NCBI RefSeq assembly: GCF_000001735.4
Contig: NC_003076.8
Span: 22,199,835 to 22,263,834, forward strand
Direction: 5' to 3'
From: Arabidopsis thaliana
Lineage: Eukaryota > Streptophyta > Magnoliopsida > Brassicales > Brassicaceae
Length of the DNA: 64,000 nt
Each line of letters starts with the position of its first letter. The first letter of the stretch is position 1. Under the pieces are notes generated by a model that worked only from the letters and a program-made list of their open reading frames with translations, made no database searches and was not told where the DNA came from. Made by a program: the position numbers and the translations under genes. Positions 13,001 through 24,002 of this stretch are shown piece by piece.

Positions 13001-14009
13001 ATGAAACGATCCGAGATCTCCTGTCAACAAACAAAGAAGCAGTAAGAACAGACAGTGGTGTTTCTCCACAGAAACATGCTATTAAACATGATGCTAGTGG
13101 AAACACGCATGTCGCTGAGCTTACTATTTTGGATGTTAAAAGCTCTCGGGAGGTTTCATTCCTCTTAGATCATGCTGCTCGTAACAGGCAATATAGCTGA
13201 AACCCGTTTCAATTTGACTGAACTAAATGGCCATCAAGATTTTCGATGAATCTTTCTGACAGTTGAAAGTTGTTTTCTTTCTTCTTCAGGTCTGTAGGGA
13301 AGACTCAGATGAACGAGCAATCTTCCAGAAGCCATTTTGTTTTCACGCTAAGAATCTCTGGTGTTAACGAGGTACTAACCAAACCGTCTTTCTTCTTACA
13401 GAATGTTTGTTTTGTGTGATAAACCAAACTGGCTTTTTTCTTTCTTACAGAGCACTGAGCAACAAGTACAAGGTGTCTTGAACCTGATTGATCTTGCGGG
13501 GAGTGAGCGTTTATCGAAGAGTGGATCAACCGGAGATAGACTTAAAGAAACTCAAGTACGTTTGATAGAAACATAAAACATGATTATGGTTTCTTGCAAT
13601 TTTTAGTCTCTTAAACTTTCATTCTTTCTTCAGGCAATCAACAAAAGTTTGTCGTCGCTAGGCGATGTCATATTCGCCTTAGCAAAGAAAGAAGATCATG
13701 TACCATTCCGAAACTCAAAGCTCACATATCTTCTCCAGGTACCAAACCAAACCGTAAAAACATCTTTCAAAACTTTTGTTTCTTGATTTGTGGCATCATA
13801 ATAAAAACTATGTTTGATTTTTAATTCAGCCTTGCTTAGGCGGTGACGCAAAGACGCTAATGTTTGTGAACATTGCACCGGAATCTTCTTCAACCGGTGA
13901 GTCTCTCTGCTCTCTTAGATTCGCAGCGAGAGTGAATGCTTGCGAGATTGGAACACCACGTAGGCAGACTAACATCAAACCATTGGAAAATCGGTTGAGC
14001 CTTGGATGA
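10078..14009 (+). CDS. ATK3: Kinesin-14, minus-end-directed motor ATK3 (KATC)
   Basis: Sixteen exons: 10078-10272, 10742-10886, 10962-11071, 11152-11271, 11353-11556, 11641-11817, 11903-11977, 12069-12215, 12297-12435, 12521-12630, 12716-12877, 12979-13187, 13290-13371, 13451-13555, 13634-13738, 13830-14009. They join in phase to 754 aa. The basic N-terminal tail is followed by a long coiled coil (about residues 65-390), the kinesin-14 neck leading into [10 protein letters not shown], then a C-terminal motor. Motor motifs: P-loop GQTGSGKT (about 481-488), switch I NEQSSRSH, switch [11 protein letters not shown], and [13 protein letters not shown]-terminal motor with this neck is the hallmark of minus-end-directed spindle motors of the ATK1/2/3 family; ATK1 and ATK2 are close paralogues. 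One intron (13188-13289) starts with GC instead of GT. Confidence 0.96.
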
Positions 14010-17000
14010 GGGAAAGAAAAGAGAGATGGATTTGAAGTTTGAAGCTAAAAGCTTCATTTCAAAGTTAATTATATGAATGTACTTAATATGGTCACAACTT
14101 GATGAAGAAGGATGGGATGATTCTAACAAGAAAACATGAAGACCTTTTGTTGTAATTTGTATAGTTTGGTTTAGCATTTTATTATCTGTTGTTTATGTAA
14201 TTCTTTTTCTTTTGGATCATAAGTAGGATTTTGCTTGTTGATGTTCGGATTCATATTCATCTTCTGGGATTCAAAATATTTACTTCTCGTTTCTGTGACC
14301 AATCACCAGGCCTAGAAGCATAATGGTAGTAGTGTTTTGGTTACGAAATTGATATATGAATGATTGTTTATGTTTGGTCAGATTCAATATCGTATAGAAA
14401 TATGAATGAAAGATAATAATTAATAAAACACTAAAAACTAATGTTAGTTATATTTTAATATGCTTGTAATATTTAGTACTTTTCGAAAACATAAAAACGT
14501 GAAAATTGACTAATACTATAAATAGTAAGAATACTGGATCATTTTTTCAAACCATGAAAAAGTGGTATACTTTTTTTTGTGTGCAAAATCTTGTTTCCAT
14601 TCAGTAGATCAAGTAGTTACAGAAATGAATAGTTTAGCAAATTCAAAGTTTAAATCAACAATACTAAACGCATTTTTGAACAACAATAATAAAGGAGATA
14701 GGATATATAGACCGACGGTAAGATCAAATGGTTTCCAGACAATAGGTATGAACCAAATTGTCACATGCAAGCCAAAAAGTCGATATACCATTTATCTTTC
14801 CTTTTTCTTTCAATCAAGGTGTAATCATATATATCATATATGAAGCAAATTTGGAAATGGAAATAACACATAACAGAATGGGACATGACGGCATTTTTTG
14901 CCCACTCCGAGGAACAATGTATTCCATTGATCAACTTGAAACCCCACTTGATTAGCTGGTTCTAGATAAATGTTTGTTTTCTATTTAGGTTGTTACAGAT
15001 TTCGTATAGTTAAATTGAGCTACATGTACACCAGATAAAATCAAGATGTTGATATAAGAATCATTAGATTCAATTTGACTTGAATGTGGTGTGTCAATTG
15101 TAAAAACAATTGTGATAGGGTCATACTCTATTTTCCCTATAACTATAATCTTGTTTTGTTGGACACTGGAGTAATATATATATATAATTCTGCAACAACT
15201 TACCAAAAATATTTGAAATCATGGATCATATGTCATTTTTTTTCTTCCAAAAATGATTTTGCCATATGATTAATGCATTACGCTCGTATGTTTGATAAAT
15301 CTGGTTCGTCACATAAATATCACTTCGAAAAAATAACTTTTCATAGTTCATTATCGGTACATGTAAACGTTAATTCAATTATAGTATTTCATATGTTCCA
15401 CCATCTCACTATTATATTGGTCATTTGATATTTCACTACTAAACCAGATAACTATTGTTCTTACCAGATTTCACACGTAATCATTGTATTTTCTAGAACA
15501 TCGAACGAATATAGCCTACAAATATTATATGATTTAGTCAACTCCTGTTGAATTTCTTCTAAATATTGAGATAAGGTAAACTAAATAACATCTGAAATCA
15601 TGGCAAAATTCATGCCTTCACGGAACTTGGGAAAAGAACAAGTCAAACTTTAAAATATTTGTGTAATTACTTGTTTATTAACATTTGTTTCAAAATATTG
15701 TACTCCAAATAGTCAAGTTGATCCATAATGCCGCTTCTGCATTCATTAATCAAACTAAAAGCAACTGGCTTAGCCGATCATAATTTCAAATAATAGTAGT
15801 GAAGAGTATAACAAGAAGAAAATGATAATCTCCTATGAAAAAAATAATAATAATTGATAATCTCCTTTATATTTTATAAAATAGAAATATAGAAGATAAC
15901 AAGAAAACAAGAACTATAAAAATATAATTTAGTACAAAACAAGAGAATATACCTCACAGTATGAGTGGATATTCCTAATCAATAGTTGATAAATCTATTT
16001 ATTTATCAATTTGGGTTTCGTTATATTCTTGGAAGAAAATAAGTTGACGCGTATAATTTGAGTACTGGTTTTAAAAAGAAAGAGGTGCTATTATATAATT
16101 TGGGGAAGATATTAAAGATTATATATCGTACATAAAAGATTCTTCTATTTTTTTTCTTTCTATTTCTTGGAACTACCGTTCTTAATTAAATTACCCATAT
16201 ATTGTTAAATTTTGGATTTTGAACCTGAGATGTCGATGGGCATCTTATCTTATTATGTTAAAAAGTTGAAACGAATAAATGGTCTCAATGCTAGTTGAGA
16301 AGTTTATACTTTTAGTGTGTATCTTAAAAAAAAAAAAAAGTTCGTATCTATGTGTATGATATATTATTGTTTATCAAATGTGCTAATACGTAAAGTATTA
16401 TTGGAAATTTTCATGTATGTACGGGAGGAAGCAGAAGAATGTATAATCTCCTAGATCACGACCAAACGACCATTCCAACCATGTTCTCGAATATTATCGG
16501 TTCGTTCCAACGAACATGGTCACAAGTTTTCTTTATCAATTTAATTTGTTAAAAGCTAAACGGACAAATAGAAAACACATACTACTAAAACCAAAGAATA
16601 TTGAAACAAACAAATTAATCAAAACCAGCTTTAGTGGTGTTAGATTGATAGGTCTTTAGATTCGTGCTTCTTACTTATTATTGCTAAGATAGTCGACACA
16701 CACAAAAAGAAAAATCCATTCTCTTTTGTTAGAAAACATGAATACTTGCCACTATACCGATTTTGATTTAAAAAAACAAAAAGATTGTTAATGGACAAAT
16801 TTTGTCTTTCTAGTGCATATTTACTTAAAAATTGAAATTATTAAAAAAAATTTAAAACGTATGGATTATATTTGACTATTTGTTTTGGAATTTAATCCAA
16901 AACATATGAAAATTTTGACCGTTTATGAAATGTTGATTTTTATTTTACTCTTTAACTCACACACAAACCACATACTTTAAAATTCGAATTAGAGAATTCA

Positions 17001-17435
17001 CTAGGTTAATGCCCTGATTAGTTAAGTTTGTTGTAAAATGTATTGATATTTGATTTAATATATATATGATGATGTAACACATAAAATAAAATAAAAACAC
17101 GTAAAATGAATTAAAAATAAACTAACAAATAAAATAAAAACCCTTGGTATGATGGGCCTTGGAAAGCCCAAAAAAAAAGGAAGAGTGCGCGTGAAAACCA
17201 CTCTAATTTCTCTGGATTCCAAGATTCCCCAATTCGTCTCCTCCAACAGTTTTCTTCTTCTCTTCTTCTTTGGGTGTTCCTTCCACCAACGGCAGAAATC
17301 GATTTGGCTTAAATCTCCCCCTCCTTTCGATCTCTCTGATCGCCGCCGGGAACATTCAATTTCCCGGGAGTTCAACAAAAAAAAAACTCTCCGTTTTTAT
17401 TTTTCCCCCTTTTTCACCGGTGGAAGTTTCCGGAG
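14010..17435. other. Intergenic region between ATK3 and ILR3
   Basis: About 3.4 kb, AT-rich. 14010-14250 is the likely ATK3 3' UTR. The open frames at 14562-15269 overlap each other on both strands and look random. 17150-17435 is the GC-richer pyrimidine leader of ILR3. A 9-bp inverted pair (accatgttc/gaacatggt) lies near 16478-16520. I see nothing else. Confidence 0.55.
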
Positions 17436-19159
17436 ATGGTGTCACCCGAAAACGCTAATTGGATTTGTGACTTGATCGATGCTGATTACGGAAGTTTCAC
17501 AATCCAAGGTCCTGGTTTCTCTTGGCCTGTTCAGCAACCTATTGGTGTTTCTTCTAACTCCAGGTTTTTCTTCTTACTTCCCCTTTCTCTCTTAAGTGCT
17601 TCAAATTAGGGTTCCGATCTGGTTTTTAAGAAATTCAAATTGATTTGAGTGAAATCAGTGTGATTGCTTGAATAATTTTATGTGGGTTTTTTCTGGTATG
17701 CGAAGGTGTATCGTTAAATCAAGGGAAGGGCTAATTTTGTTAAAGTAACGAACTTTGTGATTTTAAGCTTGTGTGATTGTTTGAGTAAGTTATAGAGAAG
17801 AAACTGAGTTCTTATTCATTTGAATTGGTTTCTATGCTTAAATTTGGGTTCTTTTAGCTTGTGTAGATATCTTTAGAGTGGGTGAAATGATATGTTAAGT
17901 TAGGAAGTTTGGCCTCAGGAGAGGATTTAGGTTTGTTTATCTAAAGTCAACTGTGTGTGCCTGACATGTTTTTAGTGTAACTTCTGACATGTTACTTGAT
18001 TCGGGAATTGATTGATCATATATCACTTCTTGTTAGGTGGGAATTAGATTCCTTTTTCATGGATAGTGCTTTCACATATGAGTGGATGGTTTGACCTTAG
18101 CATGTCAATGTTAACTAATTAATCTGCTTCCTTGGAAGTGAGTAGTTGTAAGTTGCTACATGATTGAGTATAGATGTAATACTTAGTTGGTTCGATGTAT
18201 TTCTTGTTGGTTCAGTGCTGGAGTTGATGGCTCGGCTGGAAACTCAGAAGCTAGCAAAGAACCTGGATCCAAAAAGAGGTAAGCTTTTTATGTTAAACTC
18301 TTTGTGACACACCTTTAATTCAAAAGACTTACTGAACCAGGAAACTATAGCAACTTTCAGAATCTATAACTTTGAGAAATCGCTATGGAATTGTTTATGG
18401 TTCTTTTGTTGTGGGGATCTGTATTGGCTCGCTTGACATATTTTGGGCTTGACAAGGTATCAGAAAAAATAATCTTGTTCATTCCATGTCTCAGGGGGAG
18501 ATGTGAATCATCCTCTGCCACTAGCTCGAAAGCATGTAGAGAGAAGCAGCGACGGGACAGGTTGAATGACAAGTAAGTTTTAACAATTTTGTATATCCTT
18601 CCTTTACTCTTTAGTAGGTACTAAAATGATCGCCTTTTAAATAAATAACAGGTTTATGGAATTGGGTGCAATTTTGGAGCCTGGAAATCCTCCCAAAACA
18701 GACAAGGCTGCTATCTTGGTTGATGCTGTCCGCATGGTGACACAGCTACGGGGCGAGGCCCAGAAGCTGAAGGACTCCAATTCAAGTCTTCAGGACAAAA
18801 TCAAAGAGTTAAAGGTGAAATTTGAATCCTCCTTTATCCCCATAAAATCATCGAATGCTTACTAGTTTCCGGTTTATGTCAATCAGACTGAGAAAAACGA
18901 GCTGCGAGATGAGAAACAGAGGCTGAAGACAGAGAAAGAAAAGCTGGAGCAGCAGCTGAAAGCCATGAATGCTCCTCAACCAAGTTTTTTCCCAGCCCCA
19001 CCTATGATGCCTACTGCTTTTGCTTCAGCGCAAGGCCAAGCTCCTGGAAACAAGATGGTGCCAATCATCAGTTACCCAGGAGTTGCCATGTGGCAGTTCA
19101 TGCCTCCTGCTTCAGTCGATACTTCTCAGGATCATGTCCTTCGTCCTCCTGTTGCTTAA
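17436..19159 (+). CDS. ILR3: bHLH transcription factor ILR3 (bHLH105, group IVc)
   Basis: Exons 17436-17563, 18216-18278, 18495-18572, 18652-18814 and 18887-19159 join to 234 aa. The ATG follows a long pyrimidine-rich leader. Order in the protein: an N-terminal MVSPENANWICDLIDADYG motif, a basic region (SKACREKQRRDRLND), helix-loop-helix (FMELGAILEPGNPPKTDKAA...VRMVTQLRGE) and a leucine-zipper-like coil (QDKIKELK...RLKTEKEKLEQQLK), then a Pro/Ala tail ending PPVA. ILR3 acts in the nucleus in iron-deficiency and photoprotective regulation as a dimer with other group IVc bHLHs, and was first found through IAA-Leu resistance and metal transport. The first intron (17564-18215) is long. It is convergent with GAUT12, with 441 bases between stop codons. 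Confidence 0.96.
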
Positions 19160-19600
19160 TCAAGAAAAATCATCAACCGGTTTGCTTCTTGCTTCCGCTT
19201 AAAAGAAAAGTCTCCATTTGTTTTGCTCTCCTCTCTTTCTCGGCTTTCTTAGTCTTATCCTTTTGCTTTGTCGTGTTATCATCGTAACTGTTATCTGTTG
19301 AACAATGATATGACATTGTAAACTCCAATTGCTTCGCGCAATGTTATCTATTCACATGTAAATTTAAGTAGAGTTTGGCAGATCGTCTCTCACTTTATGT
19401 GTTCTTACATTAATACATAGAATGTGGTTACTTCCTCGCCATAAGAGTTTGAAAGTACAAAAAATTAGAAACAGGAGAGACCGCAAAACATGATCCGGTA
19501 GAGAAGTGAAAACTCCACTGCAGAAAAGTTTGCTCCTATATCTTGATCTGTGAATCTCCTCTCTGGGTGCCAATGTAGAAAATGGTCTTGGTTTGTGTTA
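19160..19600. other. Convergent 3' ends of ILR3 and GAUT12
   Basis: 441 bases between two stop codons facing each other, so both 3' UTRs must fit here and probably meet or overlap. Open frames here are antisense shadows. No separate gene is seen. Confidence 0.6.
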
Positions 19601-21935
19601 TCATGATGCTCTAATGTGACAGCTCTTGATAAATCTGTCAGAAGAATCAAGATACTTAGCCCAGAGAGGACGTAGATGAGGAAATGCTATATCCAGCCAA
19701 GGCTTAGCTCTTCCATTGAAATGAACAACAGCGGCACTTTCAGCATCGGCATAGCTCGTGGTCTCTTGGTATCCGAGACCAAGCATATGCCAGAACGGAT
19801 CTATGGTTTGGACATGACCGTGGAAAGCAATCAGCCCAGGAGGCAAAGTTCCCAGCTGCCACAAACTCAGGTCTGATTTTAAGTTCTGCAACACATACAT
19901 GTAAATAGTTTTGAGTTAAGATGATTATTGCTTGATAGTGATTGTTGGGTAGTTAGTGGTTTCCTTTTACCTCGTCAAGCCAATGATAGTAAGTGGAGCT
20001 TATGTTAGTCCTCCTCCAAGCCGCTAGGTCGAAAACATTCATTCCATAAGCCCATGCACATTCCTCTGGATTGAAGTTTTTGGCAATTGTCGGATTCGAG
20101 AAGTTGAGGTAACTCTTGAACTTCTTTGACATCACAAACTTGTCTTCTCCTCTACATGTTTCCACTGCTCCATTTACTTTTCCATTCATGTCAATGTCCC
20201 AAAGAGGTGAAAGATCAGTTTGGATCACAATGTCATCGTCTAGAAACACAACCTTGTTTAAGCTTGGAAACAACTGCAGAAAAAAGCAAAGACTGTTATA
20301 GGTTTCGGGTCTAATGCTGTTGAGTATTCTTCACTAGTCACAGATCAAACTTACCTCTGGTAGATGAATACGGATGTGATTCATCAAGGAGTTGTATTTA
20401 GGGCTGAGAGCTTGTAACTTAGCAGCAACAACAACCGGGTTCTCTTTGTTATTAGCCACAATAACCGATGATCCACCTCTGAATTGAGACCTCACTCTCT
20501 GATCTTTCTCCATAGCTTCCAAAACGGGTACTTTACCTTTCGATAACCAATCGAAATGATGCAAAGCCTTGACCTCAATTATTGCTGGAGACAGAGGATG
20601 CAATGAGAACCAAGCTTGCATTGGGAAATAAGTTTTCCTATCCGTTATGATGTGAAGAACGATCTTATGAGGTCTTAAAGCATTTTGAACCAACGACTTA
20701 GCCACAACCGAAGCTGCAAGAATATTGTCTGAAGCCAAGACAAAGTGAAAGTAGTTGTTGTCTACCAACATAGGGACAAGCTCAGCTTCTGGAAGCTGGA
20801 GACGCGCCGCTGCGTTTATCGAGTGTTCGTTGGCTAGTTTAAGAGCTAAACAGTGAAGTTGTTTCGGTATGCTGCTTGATGCGACATGTCGATATAAATA
20901 CTCTTGAATCTTAGCCGTTCTTGTTCTCTGTTCCATCAATGTCACCATTTCTTTTAGCTTTTGAGCAAATTCTCTTGCGTCTGATTTGCTTCTTTTGACT
21001 TCAGACATGAAATCTTGAAGTGTTTGAGGTATATCTGATCTTCCTTTGAGTTCTTGTTCGCTTAAAGGCTGTTCTAAAACTTGGTACATAGCTTCTGGAA
21101 CATTCTAGAAATAACCAAAAACTTAACTTTTCACCACTCTGTTTCACCATAGTAAAAATAAATGCGCTCAATAATCTGAAACTGAAGTTAGAGAGGACTT
21201 ACACCAGAATCAACCCTTCTTCCTAAAAGCTTTGGCTTTAGTCTTTTCCCCAAGCAAGCTGTAAATTAAAATGGTTAATTTTTTTTGTCAAATGTTAAAA
21301 CTATGTGTTATTATGATTAATAAGTAAGTTTATCTCTTTAACATGAAATGTCTTTAAATATTTAATTAAGCTTGAACATAATACTACAAAATCAACGTGA
21401 AACAAACCGACCAGCTCTTGGATTTATTCACTTTTGAGCGTAAATCTCTAGTAATTATTCAACTTCTTCGTTTAGATTATTGTTTTACATGAACTAGAAG
21501 ATAATATATTTATTTCTCATAATTGTGCATGTATATACACATAAAAAGTAAAATGCTTTTAGTATAAATTATATTGCTATTTTTTCTCATATGTTTTTTT
21601 TTTAGTGAGAATCGAATGTTTTGTCGAAGAAATCGAAATCAAGAGTTCACTATTTTACATAATTTCCGGATTTAAAAAAGAAAAAGAAAATGAGGGAAGT
21701 TAGAAGAAGAAAGAAACGTACCAAGAGAGGAGCAAGGAGAGGGATCGCCGTCGATAGTATCAACGGTGGAGAGAACAAAGACGAATCGGAGAAGAAAAGT
21801 GAAGAAGAGTAGAGAGTAAAACACCATTTGATAAGAGAATCTTCTAGAACCAACCTTAACTTTTATGAACTCTCTCAATCCTTTCCCTGTGACCACAGTC
21901 ACATGTCTCAAGCTCGGAGATATATGTAACTGCAT
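19601..21935 (-). CDS. GAUT12: Glycosyltransferase family 8 protein GAUT12 / IRX8
   Basis: Minus-strand exons 21935-21722, 21258-21203, 21104-20355, 20273-19971 and 19885-19601 join to 535 aa. A type II membrane anchor (FYSLLFFTFLLRFVFVL) lies near residues 38-54, followed by a stem and a GT8 catalytic domain in the Golgi lumen. The nucleotide-sugar/metal motif is VVFLDDDIVIQTDL. Other family marks are HFDWL, the ECAWAYGMNVFDLAAWRR block and a HFNGRAKPW histidine block near the C-terminus. GAUT12 is needed for the xylan reducing-end sequence or a pectin primer in secondary walls; loss gives collapsed xylem (irx8). The catalytic residues look intact. The start at 21935 was chosen because it keeps the basic N-terminus before the anchor and the known length. 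Confidence 0.96.
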
Positions 21936-23099
21936 CTCTCTGTTTCTCCTCTGTTTCTTTGTTTATTATGTCTTTGTATGGTTTTTGTCTGAAAGGAGAT
22001 GGATGTTCGAAGAGGGAAACTGGATCTTACGTTGTTATGTATTGTATGATTATTCATTAGGGGTCCATATCATTTACCTAACCTTGCTTTGTGTTTAGGT
22101 TATTAATGGCAGATCATAACTCTGATGTTTCTTGTGAATAAAAAGGAAACGTGTGTTGGTTAGAATTAGAAACACCACGGTTTTATGTATTTGTTAGGAA
22201 GCTTTGGGTTTTCTCGGTTATGCGCTATTCGGTTTTTGGTTCGAATCTCTAAGCTGGTGGTGGAATCAATATTACACATTAGTACATTACTTCGATTACT
22301 AAACCGATGAATCTGAATCTTGTTTTGGTTTATATTGGTATATGTTTGATCGGTTAGGTTATTTGGATTTATGGGGTTATCCTTTTTCTACTTGTAGGAA
22401 AAGTTTTTTTCCGGTGGACTCGGAATACCATTCAGTGCAAATCATGAAACTCTTAAAATGAATTAAACGTCACATGTTTATGATTAGTAAGATCTGAAAT
22501 TTTGCGATAGTTCAACAGCTTCGGTTTAATTCGGTTCGGTTTAAGGGATTTGGATTTAGGATTTGGCTTTATGTTGAAGGAGAGAAGTTGGAGAGAGAAA
22601 GACAAGTCAAAGGCAATGCAAAACATAGATGTTAAAAAAATTGGGAGTGTAGATGAAAAGGAGCTGTTTGGTGGTTACAAGACATAACTTTACATCTAAA
22701 TAAAGTCTTTGAACAAAGACATTGGAGCTTCAACTTCAGAATTTACTTTTTGAGGACTAATTTCTTGTCTAATTTCGATTGCGACCCTTTTCTCTTAAGT
22801 TATTCAAACTCGTCAGTCGTCCCCATCCAAACAAGAAGTCTTTGTAGTTTGTACTTCAAGACTTGTTGCCTTTCCAGTGTAATAATATTTGCAACTTGCA
22901 AGTTTCAATTTCTGCTAGTTATGGAAACTTTTTGGGCCTATGTCTACGGCCTCTATGGGATATATCATTACCAATCATTTTATATACCCGAACAATTTAG
23001 TTGTTTTTTTGGAATTCGTTGGTTGAATGAAGTTTGATTACCAAACACAAGGGATTTTTAGAGAAAACTCTTCTCACGACTCTTTTTATAAAAACCACA
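21936..23099. other. GAUT12 promoter side and flank of the solo LTR
   Basis: About 1.2 kb. The proximal part is the GAUT12 leader and promoter. The open frame 22750-23037 (+) has no recognisable domain. A single tRNA B-box-like string near 22230 has no convincing A box or cloverleaf. Nothing further can be supported. Confidence 0.5.
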
Positions 23100-23813
23100 T
23101 GTTGATACATCAATTGGGCCTCAGTGATCAACCGGCCCATTTCAAGGAATAACGACCCAGCCCCGACCATCACTTTAGAACTCGAGCCGGCCCACCAGGC
23201 CGAAGCCCGGCCTGGTCAGGATGTGAGTTCGGCTGCGTAGAAAAGGGGCACTCTCGAGAATTCACCTTGCGTACCCTACTATACGGACGGGTATAAATAA
23301 GGAATAGAAAGTCTCGGGAAAGGGGACTTTTTCGAGACCTGGAGAAAGGATAGCACAAGTCAGCTCGTCGGGAGAAGTCTGCTCGTCAAGATCAGCCAGT
23401 TCGCCCAGAAGAGCCAGCTCATCGACACAAGTCAGCTCGTCGGGAGAAGTCTGCTCGTCAAGATCAGCCAACTCGCCCAGAAGAGCCAGCTCATCGACAC
23501 AAGTCAGCTCGTCGGGAGAAGTCTGCTCGTCAAGATCAGCCAGCTCGCCCAGAAGAGCCAGCTCATCGGTACAAGTCAGCTCGTCGAGAGAAGACATCTC
23601 GTCAAGACAAGCCAACTTAGCAAGAAGAGCCAGCTCACCAGAACCACCAGCTCGAAACGGCATCGCCTCGTAGCGCCCTCAACTACGTTCTCAGTTCGCA
23701 ATAAGCCTTTCAGCCCGTCAATTGCCCAGCTTCAAGTTCAGCTCGTGGATTAGAGATTGATTCTTCACCTTCCCCAGAGACTCACCCGTACTTGTTTAAT
23801 TCGTGCATTAACA
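23100..23813 (+). mobile_element. Solo LTR of an LTR retrotransposon, with 5-bp target-site duplication
   Basis: The 714-bp element begins TGTTGATACA and ends GCATTAACA, so it has TG...CA ends with a short TGTT/AACA inverted repeat. It is flanked by a perfect 5-bp direct repeat, ccaca (23095-23099 and 23814-23818). A TATA box (TATAAATA, 23292-23299) fits the U3/R boundary and sets the orientation as plus. It is clearly GC-richer than its surroundings. There is no primer-binding site, polypurine tract or pol ORF beside it, so it is a solo LTR left by recombination between the two LTRs. I cannot assign the family from memory. Confidence 0.88.
23359..23640. repeat. 72-bp tandem repeats inside the solo LTR
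   Basis: Three nearly identical 72-bp units (23359-23430, 23431-23502, 23503-23574) and a diverged fourth to about 23640. Each unit contains several gctcgtc-type submotifs. The period is a multiple of three, which produces the artificial minus-strand repeat frame of 24-residue units (starting DELTCVDELALLGELADLDE); I do not call it a gene. The array lies downstream of the LTR TATA box, probably in the R or U5 region. Confidence 0.92.
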
Positions 23814-24002
23814 CCACACATGAAGGCTATATAAGTCACGCAAGCCTTCAAATCACACATTACAACCTTATAGAAATCAAACATGAAATAGGAAAACAAA
23901 CTAAGAAAGCAACACAAGTTGCCCTGCATCACTAACCTAATTGTATACATTAGTCAATAATAGATATCTAACAAAATAAACTTAAGATATAGGTGCTCGG
24001 AT

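Noticed and set aside
16476-16520. Inverted pair accatgttc / gaacatggt as a regulatory or miRNA hairpin
   Set aside because: Arms are only 9 bp with a loop of about 25 bases and no flanking stem; expected by chance at this scale.
20116-20314. Plus-strand frames inside GAUT12
   Set aside because: Antisense shadows of a conserved glycosyltransferase exon.
22215-22250. Possible tRNA gene from ggttcgaatct
   Set aside because: No matching A box and no cloverleaf can be formed from the surrounding bases.
22750-23037. 95-codon plus-strand frame upstream of the solo LTR
   Set aside because: Cys/Phe-rich, no recognisable domain, no splice or promoter context, and the composition matches translated AT-rich spacer.
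23262-23663. Long acidic repeat protein on the minus strand
   Set aside because: Explained by the 72-bp tandem repeat of the solo LTR; no start context or conservation evidence.
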